From: UBA7239 sp035430165
GTDB lineage: Bacteria; Pseudomonadota; Gammaproteobacteria; Pseudomonadales; UBA7239
Reading direction: 5' to 3'
Length of the DNA stretch: 64,000 nt
NCBI GenBank assembly: GCA_035430165.1
Contig: DAOMGE010000003.1
Span: 1 to 64,000, forward strand
Of the stretch, positions 24,966 through 33,586 are shown one piece after another. A program made the translations under genes and the position numbers. The notes beneath the pieces are model-generated. The model worked only from the letters and a program-made list of their open reading frames with translations. It was not told where the DNA came from and did no database searches. Positions within the stretch are counted from its first letter, which is position 1, and each line of letters begins with the position of its first letter.

Positions 24966-25463
24966 TTATTGGTATTCAATCCTTGTTATACAAAGCACCT
25001 GCTCACCCTGCGGCGACTGGAAACGGATTTCATCGTCGAGTAATTTTCCCAGGGCAGCGCGCGCCAGTGGCGCATCCATGCTGATCCAGTTTTTGCCGGC
25101 ATCAATTTCATCCGGTCCGACAATGCGATAGCGTTTTTCATTGCCATCATCGTCTTCCAGCGTAATCCATGCACCAAAAAAAACCTTGTCTTTCTGTTCC
25201 GGTATTCTGTCAACGACGGTCAGGCTTTCCAGTCGCTTGCTGAGGTATCGCACACGGCTGTCGATTTCACGCAAGCGGCGTTTGCCGTAAATGTAATCGC
25301 CATTTTCCGAGCGGTCGCCATTCTTGGCGGCTTCATGCACGGCATTTGTCACTTGCGGTCTTTCCACTTTCCACAAGTGCTGCAGTTCGGCGCGCAGTTT
25401 TTCTGCGCCTTCTGCCGTGATGTAGGCAGAGCTTTTCGGCTGCGGTGGGCGATAGCGACCCAT
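24966..25463 (-). CDS. greB: Transcription elongation factor GreB
   Basis: 165 residues (E. coli 158). An N-terminal coiled coil inserted in the RNA polymerase secondary channel stimulates cleavage of backtracked RNA. The tip motif is NGDRSENGDYIYGKRRLREID, which has the acidic pair and the basic patch found in GreB; the C-terminal FKBP-like domain contains VGPDEIDAGKNWISMDAPLARALLG-type sequence. It ends the long minus-strand run starting at 30436 and follows the SUI1-type gene by 12 bases. Confidence 0.95.
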   Translation of the reverse strand: MGRYRPPQPKSSAYITAEGAEKLRAELQHLWKVERPQVTNAVHEAAKNGDRSENGDYIYGKRRLREIDSRVRYLSKRLESLTVVDRIPEQKDKVFFGAWITLEDDDGNEKRYRIVGPDEIDAGKNWISMDAPLARAALGKLLDDEIRFQSPQGEQVLCITRIEYQ

Positions 25464-25475
25464 GCAGTTAATCGC

Positions 25476-25805
25476 TTAACCGCCAGCCAGTTTAACTTTG
25501 AAGCCGCGCTTTTCGAGTTCGGCTTTCAGTTTGTCACGCTGGTCGCCCTGGATTTCGATTATCCAGTTTTTTACCGTGCCGCCAGTGCCGCACAACTGTT
25601 TCAATTGTTTTGCCAGTGCCTGTAATTCTGTATCCGGTAATTCAAAACCGCTGAGTGTGGTTACGCCCTTGCCGTTGCGGCCTGCCGTTTCGCGGCGCAA
25701 GCGGATAAAGCCGTCCCCTTTCGGCGGCAACAACGGCAAGGGGTCGATCGACTTGATACGGCCGGTTTCGGTGGAATACACGAGCTTGCTGTCTTTCTTG
25801 TTCAT
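25476..25805 (-). CDS. SUI1/eIF1-family translation factor (YciH-like)
   Basis: 109 residues. The N-terminal half is a flexible linker (LVYSTETGRIKS, PLLPPKGDGFIRLRRET). The C-terminal half has the eIF1 fold: GRNGKGVTTLSGFELPD, LCGTGGTVKNWIIEIQGDQRDKL. YciH-type proteins influence start-codon selection. The start overlaps the end of the M48 peptidase gene (ATGA), and greB follows closely, so this factor is probably co-expressed with both. Confidence 0.9.
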   Translation of the reverse strand: MNKKDSKLVYSTETGRIKSIDPLPLLPPKGDGFIRLRRETAGRNGKGVTTLSGFELPDTELQALAKQLKQLCGTGGTVKNWIIEIQGDQRDKLKAELEKRGFKVKLAGG

Positions 25806-27811
25806 GCTGCAATCGGAGGTTCGGCAGGGGAATTTTCTGATGGAGTGATAATGGGCGGAATGGGTGTGTCGATCGAATCGGCAATGGCGCGCAGCAATTC
25901 CACTGCTGCAGGGGCATAGGTGTTTTCATGGCAGATCGTTGCACAGCAGGCTTTCAGCAAGCGAGGTTTGGCCAGTGCTTGCAGCCGGCCTAACTGGCGT
26001 ACGGCTGTATCGAGTCTTGCCATGTCATCCAGCACGGAAAAATCGGCGTCAGCTGCAGGCAAGCCGAGAGCGTCCCAGCCATTCTGGAATTGTTGGCGTA
26101 TCTGTTGTGGATTGCTGTGCGTGGCCAGCGCAAGTGCAGACAAGACGGTACAGCACGCAGCCGACAGTGCTGCCAGTTTCAGTTGTCCACCTGCAGCCGG
26201 TTTGTTTTCCATGTGCTGTCGCAGCAGGCGATAGAGCGCCCACTCAAACAGCGAGACACGGCCATCGGCCTTGATCTGTGCCATCACGGCATTCATGAAA
26301 TTGTTGGCATCTGTTGCGCCAAGTAATTTCACGCTGGGCAAACACAAATCAATCAGGGGCAAGCGCAACTGGATCGGCAGCTCATCAACGATCCCGACAA
26401 TTTTCTGGCAAATTGCGTAAACGCCGCCGGGAACGGCTTTTTCCAGCAAGGCGAAATGTTTTTGTCGTTCGCCGTCGTTGCCGTCAAGCAAGAGGCAATG
26501 GACAACCGCGCAAGCGCCGTTGCTTTCGCGTGACAAACGCAATAATTCATCCGGGATGCTGTCGAGTGTTTTTCGCGCTTCTTGCATGTGTTCGGCAGCG
26601 GGTGCGCCGATGGCGTTGATGGCTGTTGCCACGGCACCTGCGGTGACAACCGTGGCCATGTGTGCGGCTGCACTGGCGGCAGGTGTGCCGACAGACGGCG
26701 AGTACTGGATTTCACCATTGACGATATTGACCTGACTCGGGTCTATCGGTGTTTTTTCCACGGCAACACTATTGGCATCGATGACCGGGAAATCACCGTC
26801 CCAGCGTGGCTCTATCGCCAGAATCCGTTCTTCCAGTGGCGGATGTGTGGCAAACAGCGAAAAAAATGATGACGGACTGTAAATGCCGTTGGCAAAAAAC
26901 AGATGGCTGACTTGCGTGGCATTCGGGTGCGTGATGAAAGAGCCGTGGCTGTAACCGCCGATTTTTTTCAGTGCGCCGCTGATGCCACCGGGATTGCGTG
27001 TGTATTGCACAGCGGAGGCATCGGCCAGGAATTCACGCTGGCGACTGATGGCAGCTTTGATGATGTTGCCAAAAAATGTGCCGGCGTAACCAATGACCAG
27101 CAGGCCTACACCCAGCATCAGTAACGGGCCGGTGCCGCGATTGTCACGACTGCTCCAGCTGACCCGTGTGCGGCTGGTGCCGTCGAGCATGGTGCGCCCG
27201 ATCAGGCCGATGAAAAGAATGCCGTGCAAAATGCCGATCAGGCGCAAATTGATTTTCATGTCACCGTTAAAGATGTGACTGAATTCGTGTGCAATCACGC
27301 CTTGCAGTTCATCGCGATTGAGCAGTTGCACCAGTCCCCGCGTAATGCAGATCGCCACATCCTTGCGGTCGTGGCCTGCGGCAAAGGCGTTGATGGAAGC
27401 GTCTTCAATGATGTAGACAGGTGGTACGGGCACGCCGGAGGCTATTGCCATTTCTTCCACCACATTGAGAATCCTGCGTTCATGCATTTCCGTGCTGCTG
27501 CGCTCCAGCAATTCTCCTCCCAGCATTTCTGCGACAGCCGAACCGCCTGCGCTGAGTTGTGTCATTTTGTAGATCGAGGCCAGTGTGACAACGCTGGTGA
27601 TACCAACCGTGATATAGGCCAGCATCGGCCAGGTAAAGCCGTGCCAGAACTGGCCGCTGCCAAACACGCGCGTCGAGTGACTGGCGTAATTCATGACGGC
27701 CATCACCAGTAGCTGGGTCATGCCGATCAGGCACAGCACGGCCAGCACCAACAGGAAAACCAGTAATCCGGTTTTCCTGCGAGCCTTGTCCTGTGATTCG
27801 AAGAAATTCAT
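25802..27811 (-). CDS. M48-family membrane metallopeptidase with C-terminal TerB-like region
   Basis: 669 residues, roughly twice the length of HtpX. Two N-terminal membrane helices (about 16-38 and 55-78) precede the zinc site GVIAHEFSHIFNGD, the HExxH of gluzincins, with a third ligand expected near REFLADASAVQYTRN. More membrane segments flank GTGPLLMLGVGLLVIGYAGTFF. From about residue 380 the chain is soluble; a segment with IKADGRVSLFEWALYRLLRQH resembles TerB-like helices. It is preceded by the LemA gene (33 bases), a common pairing that suggests LemA is its partner or substrate. Likely role: inner-membrane protein quality control. Confidence 0.88.
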   Translation of the reverse strand: MNFFESQDKARRKTGLLVFLLVLAVLCLIGMTQLLVMAVMNYASHSTRVFGSGQFWHGFTWPMLAYITVGITSVVTLASIYKMTQLSAGGSAVAEMLGGELLERSSTEMHERRILNVVEEMAIASGVPVPPVYIIEDASINAFAAGHDRKDVAICITRGLVQLLNRDELQGVIAHEFSHIFNGDMKINLRLIGILHGILFIGLIGRTMLDGTSRTRVSWSSRDNRGTGPLLMLGVGLLVIGYAGTFFGNIIKAAISRQREFLADASAVQYTRNPGGISGALKKIGGYSHGSFITHPNATQVSHLFFANGIYSPSSFFSLFATHPPLEERILAIEPRWDGDFPVIDANSVAVEKTPIDPSQVNIVNGEIQYSPSVGTPAASAAAHMATVVTAGAVATAINAIGAPAAEHMQEARKTLDSIPDELLRLSRESNGACAVVHCLLLDGNDGERQKHFALLEKAVPGGVYAICQKIVGIVDELPIQLRLPLIDLCLPSVKLLGATDANNFMNAVMAQIKADGRVSLFEWALYRLLRQHMENKPAAGGQLKLAALSAACCTVLSALALATHSNPQQIRQQFQNGWDALGLPAADADFSVLDDMARLDTAVRQLGRLQALAKPRLLKACCATICHENTYAPAAVELLRAIADSIDTPIPPIITPSENSPAEPPIAA

Positions 27812-27844
27812 ACGTACTGCGACGGCAGCCTGAATTTCAGCGGG

Positions 27845-28438
27845 TTAGAAGCTGACTTTCGGTGCAGCCTGGATTTCTTTGTGGTCTTCGAATTCCAGCA
27901 GTGTGCCGTCTTTCGTGTGACCAAAAAATCCGGCAAGGATGTTGGCGGGAAATGACTGGCGGGTGGAGTTGTATTCGGTCACTGCATCGTTAAAGGCCTG
28001 ACGCGAAAACGAGACTTTGTTTTCAGTGCTGCTCAATTCTTCGGTGAGCTGCATCATATTCTGGTTGGCTTTCAGGTCGGGATACGCTTCCATGGTCACC
28101 GTAAATTTGCTGAGTGCGCCACCCAGCTGGTTTTCCGCGCGCGCGAGACCTTCAATGGCATTGCCATCGTCGGGATGGCTGGATGCCTGTTTCAATTGCG
28201 CATGGGCCTCATTGCGTGCAGCAATCACGGCTTCCAGTGTCTTGCTTTCGTGCGCCATGTACGCCTTGGCGGTTTCGACGAGGTTCGGTATCAGGTCATA
28301 ACGGCGTTTCAGTTGCACATCGATTTGTGCAAACGCATTCTGGTAGCGGTTTTTCAACGCAACCAGGCGATTGAACAGGCTGATGATATAGATCACCAGC
28401 ACAGCGAGGATAATCAGGGTAATCAGTCCGCTACTCAT
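27845..28438 (-). CDS. lemA: LemA-family protein
   Basis: 197 residues. One N-terminal membrane helix (LITLIILAVLVIYIISLF), then the LemA helical bundle: NRYQNAFAQIDVQLKRRYDLIPNLVETAKAYMAHE and a late FSRQAFNDAVTEYNSTRQSFP. The function of LemA is not settled; it is often linked to an M48 peptidase, as in this window. The name should not be confused with the sensor kinase once called LemA. Preceded on the same strand by a hydroxysteroid-dehydrogenase-like SDR, 41 bases away. Confidence 0.92.
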   Translation of the reverse strand: MSSGLITLIILAVLVIYIISLFNRLVALKNRYQNAFAQIDVQLKRRYDLIPNLVETAKAYMAHESKTLEAVIAARNEAHAQLKQASSHPDDGNAIEGLARAENQLGGALSKFTVTMEAYPDLKANQNMMQLTEELSSTENKVSFSRQAFNDAVTEYNSTRQSFPANILAGFFGHTKDGTLLEFEDHKEIQAAPKVSF

Positions 28439-28479
28439 GTCTTGCTCTCCGGTGGTGGGATGGGTTTGCCGATAATGTA

Positions 28480-29232
28480 TCAGGGTTTGAAGTGAATGCC
28501 TTCTGCTTCGTCGATAGTGAATTCTGCACCATTGGCCAGCTTGCCGTCATCACAGGCCAGAAACAGGATCATCGGGGCGATGTCATCCGGGCTGCTGAGC
28601 TTGCCCATCAGATTGCCGCGCACGGCTTCGTCAGTAATGCCATCAAACATACTGGTGATCATACGCGTGGCCACACCTTTCGGGTGCACCGAATTGCAGC
28701 GCACACCACGATTCCGTTCCCGACAGTAGGCCGCGACACTTTTGGTCAGTGAGCGCACGGCGCCCTTGCTGGCGCTGTAGGCGCAGAAGGTCGAGATCGC
28801 CATGTTGGCGGAATTTGATGAAATGTTGATGATCGAGCCGCCGCCGGATTTTTCCATGCGCGGCACGGCCAGTTTGCAACCGAGGAAAACGCCATCGCTG
28901 TTGACTGCCTGCACGCGCTTCCAGTCCTCGAGACTGGTGTGGGCTACGTCGCCAACGTGAAGAATGCCTGCATTGTTGACCAGTACATCGAGCCGCCCGA
29001 ACTTTTCCAGCGTCTTGTCCATCACGTTTTGCCAGCTGCTTTCACTGGTGACATCGTGCTCGATTGCCAACGCGTCTGTAGCAATCGCGTCTGTAGTTTT
29101 TTTCACGGCGTTTTCATTGATATCTGTCAGTACCAGTCTTGCGCCTTCGCTGGCAAACAGGCGCGCAATCGCAGCGCCGATGCCGCCGCCGGCACCTGTA
29201 ATAATCGCAACCTTGTCCTGCAGTTTTTTCAT
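28480..29232 (-). CDS. SDR resembling 3beta/17beta-hydroxysteroid dehydrogenase
   Basis: 250 residues from the ATG at 29232 (MKKLQDKVAIITGAGGGIG). SDR motifs: TGAGGGIG, NNAGIL, ISSNSA with the catalytic Ser, YSASKGA. Several less common stretches match from memory the Comamonas testosteroni 3beta/17beta-HSD: HDVTSESSW, VFLGCK, YCRERNRGVRCNSVHP, ILFLACDD. That makes an oxidoreductase acting on steroid-like hydroxyls a reasonable call, though the family is broad. It lies between the sulfotransferase and lemA genes on the same strand. Confidence 0.82.
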   Translation of the reverse strand: MKKLQDKVAIITGAGGGIGAAIARLFASEGARLVLTDINENAVKKTTDAIATDALAIEHDVTSESSWQNVMDKTLEKFGRLDVLVNNAGILHVGDVAHTSLEDWKRVQAVNSDGVFLGCKLAVPRMEKSGGGSIINISSNSANMAISTFCAYSASKGAVRSLTKSVAAYCRERNRGVRCNSVHPKGVATRMITSMFDGITDEAVRGNLMGKLSSPDDIAPMILFLACDDGKLANGAEFTIDEAEGIHFKP

Positions 29233-29260
29233 CGGTATTTCCCGTGTCAGTTGTGTGTTG

Positions 29261-30010
29261 TCAGTTCCAGTCAAAGCGCTGGCCGATCAGGCCAAACAGT
29301 TCTTCATTCAGGGGGCGATAGTAGTCGAGCAAGTGCTGGCGTATCTTTTCATCAGCATCGCCGTAGTGGCCGGGTTTGCGCGGCCAGAGATCAGCTGGAT
29401 GAAAATGCGGATCCACACCCAGAAAATCATAAAGCTCGGGTAGCAATTGCTGTGGTTCATAAAAAAAACGTTCGCTGCTGGCAATAAAAACCTGTTCGCG
29501 CGGGAACAGTGCCAGGAACGGACGCAGTTGTTCGGCGTAATGGCCACGGCGTCGGTAACTGAATCGCTGGGCAGCGCTGTGTGTCAGCAGTTTGCCTTCG
29601 GCCAGTGCCTGCCAGTCACTTGCAGTGCGTGTGTTCTCCGCATCAAGTGCCTGTTGCAGGCTCATGGGGTCGTGGTGGCGGCGGAATTCCTGGTGGTAGT
29701 GCGAGATGGCCCGGTCTGCGGGGTTGCGCAGCAATATCACAAGCCTTGTCTCCGGGCAGTGCTGGTGCATGCGGCCAGCGGCCAGCGGGTGAGCCATGTA
29801 GAAGGGTGAAGCTTCCCCGGTGATCTGGCCGGGTTTGCAGGCCGGGAACTGTTGCAGGTACCACGGATAGCCGCGTGCGTAATACTGGTCAAAAAAATGC
29901 ACTTCCTTGCGTGCGGCCTTGAGTATCTGCGGGTGCTGGGTCAGGGCGCTGTACAGGCTGGATGTGCCGCCCTTTTGCGTGCCGATGATCAGGTAGTGCG
30001 GGGGCTGCAT
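29261..30010 (-). CDS. PAPS-dependent sulfotransferase
   Basis: 249 residues. It transfers a sulfo group from PAPS to a hydroxyl or amine. The 5'-phosphosulfate loop is IGTQKGGTSSLYSAL near the N-terminus, and the 3'-phosphate site is RLVILLRNPADRAISHYHQEFRR. The domain resembles heparan-type sulfotransferases. The acceptor is unknown: carbohydrate, lipid and sterol are all possible. The upstream unknown gene ends 15 bases before its start. Confidence 0.85.
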   Translation of the reverse strand: MQPPHYLIIGTQKGGTSSLYSALTQHPQILKAARKEVHFFDQYYARGYPWYLQQFPACKPGQITGEASPFYMAHPLAAGRMHQHCPETRLVILLRNPADRAISHYHQEFRRHHDPMSLQQALDAENTRTASDWQALAEGKLLTHSAAQRFSYRRRGHYAEQLRPFLALFPREQVFIASSERFFYEPQQLLPELYDFLGVDPHFHPADLWPRKPGHYGDADEKIRQHLLDYYRPLNEELFGLIGQRFDWN

Positions 30011-30025
30011 GCAGGCGATACTGGC

Positions 30026-30436
30026 TCAGAGAATGGGGCCGTTGGGCAGGAAGCGGTTGTCGCTGTTGGCCTTGATCCACAGGACCAGATCGCGGGGTAG
30101 CGGGGTGCCGCGCTTCTTGAGTGTGCGGCTGATCCAGATGACGGGCGACTGGTCGCCACCGTGCCAGTGGGGCAGCATCTGCTCGGCCACGGTAAAGAAG
30201 CGGACCAGCTGCAAGAGGGTGTTGTTGTCCAGGTCGTGCAGGGGCTGTTGCCAGCTGTGGGCGTCCAGTTTCATCATCTGGCCGGCATCAGGGGGCAGGT
30301 TCTCCTGTATCCAGCTGGCCAGTCCGCCCCAGTTGTCGGACGAGGCAAAAGTGGCGCAGTGTTTCAGCAAGGCCGTGTCTGGCCGATAGGCCAGTGTCTG
30401 GCTGCCATCTGCGGGGTTCCAGCTGCCTAATGACAT
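30026..30436 (-). CDS. Hypothetical protein upstream of sulfotransferase
   Basis: 136 residues, not recognised. I chose the ATG at 30436 (MSLGSWNPADGSQTLAYRP) because GAGGAG precedes it; the longer ORF from 30577 has a weaker start. Notable segments: WNPADGSQTLAYRPDT, LVRFFTVAEQMLPHWHGGDQSPVIWISRTLKKRG and LVLWIKANSDNRFLPNGPIL. No signal peptide or membrane helix. Being first in the run of same-strand genes to greB and next to the sulfotransferase, it may be an accessory of that enzyme. Confidence 0.65.
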   Translation of the reverse strand: MSLGSWNPADGSQTLAYRPDTALLKHCATFASSDNWGGLASWIQENLPPDAGQMMKLDAHSWQQPLHDLDNNTLLQLVRFFTVAEQMLPHWHGGDQSPVIWISRTLKKRGTPLPRDLVLWIKANSDNRFLPNGPIL

Positions 30437-30578
30437 ATCCGTATAACTCCTCTGTTGTCGGATGCTTATTGCCCGGTTACGGCCTGCATTGTAACGGGCA
30501 ATGGCGAGGATTTTCTCGGTAAGATCGTTTGTGTTTGAAGGGCTATTGTAATAATCTGCGCGCGTCTTACTGGGCATT

Positions 30579-30601
30579 CACAGAATTTTCACATTTCTGT
30601 G
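30579..30601. promoter_or_regulatory. 7-bp inverted repeat upstream of the OmpA-like gene
   Basis: CACAGAA (30579-30585) and TTCTGTG (30595-30601) form a perfect dyad with a 9-base spacer, 50 bases before the OmpA-like start codon. Its size and place fit a dimeric regulator site in the promoter or leader, but no regulator can be named. Confidence 0.35.
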
Positions 30602-30650
30602 GTTCGCATCCCGGTATATCCGTACAAGTTTTCCATTGGAGAGAAAAAAC

Positions 30651-31598
30651 ATGAAAAACAAACTGGCCGCTACATTTGCTGCTACTGCCCTGGCTCTGGG
30701 TGTCAGCGCTGCTGCACAGGCAGACGCCCATCCTTACGCAGGTCTCAACCTGGGTTATGTGGCAACGTCTGAAGATATGCACCTGGGTGATGTCAGCGCC
30801 GTGGGCGGCCAGGTGGGTTACCACTTCAACGAAGACTGGTCTATTGAGGCTGCCTATGCTGCCAACAATCCGTATATCGCGCCAAAACACCAGCGTGGTG
30901 GCGATCACCAGATCGGTATGACATCTGCCAATCTGGCTTACCGCGTATGGAGCAACGATGCTGTTACTGTATCTGGCCTCCTCGGTCTGCAGCATGTAGA
31001 AATGGATCATGCGCCAAGCAGCAAGATTGATGACAGCGCTACGTTGCCAACTCTGGGTGTAGCCGTATCACACTACTTTACTGACCAGATCGAACTGCGT
31101 GGCAGCGTGCAAGCGGGCTATAACCGTGGCGTGGACTACTCTGACCTGTACAGTGCGGTAGCGTTGAACTACCACTTCGGCACACATGAAGCCAAGGCTG
31201 CTGCACCGGTTGCTCCTGCCGCCGTTGCTCCTGCTGCCAAGGCTGAGCCGGTAGTGATCATGAAAAAAACCCTGCACGCTCACTTTGATCATGACCGCGC
31301 TGTGGTGCGAGCTGAAGACAAGAAAGAAATTGCTGAAGTCGCTGAAGCCATGAAGAACAACCCTGGCAGCAAGGCAGATCTGGTAGGCCATACCGATAGC
31401 ACCGGCACTGATGCCTACAACCAGGCATTGTCCGAAAGACGCGCTGCTGCGGTGAAAGCGGAAATGGTCAAGCAGGGCGCCAGCGCTTCTGCTATCAGCA
31501 CTTCAGGTAAAGGCGAGAAAGAGCCTGTTGCAGACAACGCTACTGCAAAAGGTCGTGCAGAAAACCGCCGTGTAGAAGCTGTTGTTACTGGCGAATAA
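30651..31598 (+). CDS. OmpA/OprF-family outer-membrane porin
   Basis: 315 residues from the ATG at 30651, with GGAGAG upstream. Signal peptide ends at AAAQADAHPYAG (about residue 25). An eight-strand barrel spans roughly 26-180, then an Ala/Pro hinge (APVAPAAVAPAAK), then a peptidoglycan-binding OmpA domain (about 205-315) with HAHFDHDRAVV, LVGHTDSTGTDAYNQALSERRA and AENRRVEAV. It ties the outer membrane to the cell wall. A strong terminator follows, so the gene is monocistronic. Confidence 0.95.
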   Translation: MKNKLAATFAATALALGVSAAAQADAHPYAGLNLGYVATSEDMHLGDVSAVGGQVGYHFNEDWSIEAAYAANNPYIAPKHQRGGDHQIGMTSANLAYRVWSNDAVTVSGLLGLQHVEMDHAPSSKIDDSATLPTLGVAVSHYFTDQIELRGSVQAGYNRGVDYSDLYSAVALNYHFGTHEAKAAAPVAPAAVAPAAKAEPVVIMKKTLHAHFDHDRAVVRAEDKKEIAEVAEAMKNNPGSKADLVGHTDSTGTDAYNQALSERRAAAVKAEMVKQGASASAISTSGKGEKEPVADNATAKGRAENRRVEAVVTGE

Positions 31599-31626
31599 GT
31601 TGCCGAAATAAGCAGCTTCCACTGTT

Positions 31627-31655
31627 AAAAAAACCCGGCAATGCCGGGTTTTTTT
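31627..31655. terminator. Strong bidirectional intrinsic terminator
   Basis: A7-CCCGGC-AAT-GCCGGG-T7. Near-perfect stem with A- and T-runs on both sides, placed between the OmpA-like gene and the convergent DUF3592 gene; it can serve both. Confidence 0.9.
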
Positions 31656-31678
31656 ATGCCTGCAATTTCGTTTGTAGC

Positions 31679-33445
31679 TTATCCATCTGTGCTGACGGGC
31701 CACGCTTGCAGAGCGCCGATACGCTGCGCCGCCTGCAGTGCCTGGCTGTATCCGACGATTCCGTCACTCACGATAAACGTCTCTCCCTGCAATGTTGTGA
31801 TAATGACGCGGTAATAGACGCGGGTTTGTGTGCCGGAACTGGTGCTCATGCCTTTGCTCACGCCGATGTGTTTCACTTGCTTGATCGAAAGTTTTTTCTG
31901 CCAGACCTGTACGCCGAACAGTATGCGCCTGATGGTCATCCAGTTGTCGATAATTTCGACAGAGAGTGCATTGCCCAGTTGCCAGAGTGCAATGGCAAAA
32001 ATAATCACAGATACGCAGCCTGTTGCAAAAAACGGGACAGACAGCCCTGTGTTGTGACCGACAAATGCAGATGCGGTGCCAAAAATACTGGCGACGAATG
32101 CCAGTCCTGCCGCACTGCCTGCGGCGCGTCCGGCAGGTAAATGCAATTGCAAACCCTTGCCTGTTTTTTTCAATCCGATTGTCTTGTCGATCAGGCTGGA
32201 ATCTGTAGTGACTTGCGCAGACACTTGCTCACTGATAGCGAGAGTTGAGGCTTTGTGTGTCGCGAATACCGGAATGTCCCACTCGCGGGCAAAGTCGACG
32301 CCATCAAGTCCTGCAGAGACTTTCAGCTGCCAGCGATGGTAATCCTGTGATGCCTGTGAAGCGGCGGGCAAATTTTCTGGCACATCGAAACAGAACAGGA
32401 CGCGTGCGCCACCAGCAGGTTCGGCTGTGCCTTGTACGGTGCGAATATCTTGCCAGACTGCAGTTTGCTGGACGTTATTGCGGCCAGTGGTATTGCTGTC
32501 GCCAATGTTGATCCGGTTACGGCTCTGCACATGGATATGCGTGCAGATCAACTCAACGGTAAATGCACATCCTCTCACGAGCGATTGTTTCCATGCGGGC
32601 GAGGCTGGCAAGGCAATCACACCGCCAACCTGGCCGCCGATACTGCCGGGATGGGGATCCAGCGTCAGCACAACATCACCAAATTTTTTCCACACCAGTG
32701 TCTGCCTGATGGCAGAGATCAGCAGGCCAATCCCGACTGCATCGAATAACAGGATGACCAGTACCGCGTAATTACCCTTGGCCATTTCCCTGGCGATTAC
32801 CAGATTCGCCGGGCCGCTGATTGCACACCATAAGAGGGCAAAGCACCACATGGCGACGGCACTGCCCTTGCCGGTCGCGTGCAATTCGGGCGACGACCAG
32901 GCCTTGCTGGCCAGCCAGGGTTGTTCCTCGTCTGTTATGCCGGTTTCATCCGGGTTGTTGCGCCAGGTCATCCACAGCAAGCCGATCCCGACCCCGCCGA
33001 ATGCAAACACAAATACACTGTAAAAGCCTAGCATGACCGGGCGCAGTTCGCGGTTGTACAAGGATTGTGTCGGGTGCTGCGGATTGATGTAGAGCGTCAC
33101 CGGTGTCCGGTTTTGCATGGCACTGACCAATGCGGCCGCCATCTCCTGCTGATAGTCGCCTATATTGTCGGCACCACGGGTCAGCCCGACACGATTGCTC
33201 GTGTAGTCCATGTTGTTCCAGGTGTAGCTGAAGTTTGCGACAGCCTGGTACGTGGTGCTCTTGCTGCCACGCGTGGATCTGAGTTCGGCAGACGTGACAT
33301 GGGCTTCCACAGGAACCCACTGTTGTGCGATGTACCAGTCGCGCAACAGTGGCAGAACCAGAAAAAACAGCATACCAATCCCGACGCCGGCAAAAGGCAG
33401 TGCGAAGAGTGTCATGACCAGTCGGTTTTGTTTGCTTGTTGCCAT
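31679..33445 (-). CDS. DUF3592-domain multi-pass membrane protein
   Basis: 588 residues from the ATG at 33445 (AGGGGAA upstream). About six hydrophobic segments: 10-35, 150-175, two around 220-270, and two around 450-505. Between the first two lies a DUF3592-type extracytoplasmic domain (VEAHVTSAELRSTRGSKST, NISGD-like beta-rich sequence, VTLYINPQHPTQSLY). The middle soluble part has a FAREWDIPVFATHKA strand pair. It is not part of a recognised pathway. The role is unknown; a sensing or envelope-maintenance role is plausible. It is divergent from the ChsH2-like operon. Confidence 0.75.
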   Translation of the reverse strand: MATSKQNRLVMTLFALPFAGVGIGMLFFLVLPLLRDWYIAQQWVPVEAHVTSAELRSTRGSKSTTYQAVANFSYTWNNMDYTSNRVGLTRGADNIGDYQQEMAAALVSAMQNRTPVTLYINPQHPTQSLYNRELRPVMLGFYSVFVFAFGGVGIGLLWMTWRNNPDETGITDEEQPWLASKAWSSPELHATGKGSAVAMWCFALLWCAISGPANLVIAREMAKGNYAVLVILLFDAVGIGLLISAIRQTLVWKKFGDVVLTLDPHPGSIGGQVGGVIALPASPAWKQSLVRGCAFTVELICTHIHVQSRNRINIGDSNTTGRNNVQQTAVWQDIRTVQGTAEPAGGARVLFCFDVPENLPAASQASQDYHRWQLKVSAGLDGVDFAREWDIPVFATHKASTLAISEQVSAQVTTDSSLIDKTIGLKKTGKGLQLHLPAGRAAGSAAGLAFVASIFGTASAFVGHNTGLSVPFFATGCVSVIIFAIALWQLGNALSVEIIDNWMTIRRILFGVQVWQKKLSIKQVKHIGVSKGMSTSSGTQTRVYYRVIITTLQGETFIVSDGIVGYSQALQAAQRIGALQAWPVSTDG

Positions 33446-33485
33446 AAGTCCATTCCCCTGCACTGTAGGCTGTGATTTTCCCAGC

Positions 33486-33513
33486 TTGTCTTCTCTCCTT
33501 GCCACTTTACAAT
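33486..33513 (+). promoter_or_regulatory. Candidate sigma70 promoter for the ChsH2-like operon
   Basis: TTGTCT (33486-33491) and TACAAT (33508-33513) are separated by 16 bases, with the ATG of the operon's first gene 73 bases downstream. The -35 box keeps 4 of 6 consensus bases. Confidence 0.35.
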
Positions 33514-33586
33514 GACGGCCGCGTGCGCAATAGCACCATCACGCCTTACGCCTTTATCGTTTCTCTAACAGCATCAGGATTCGCCC

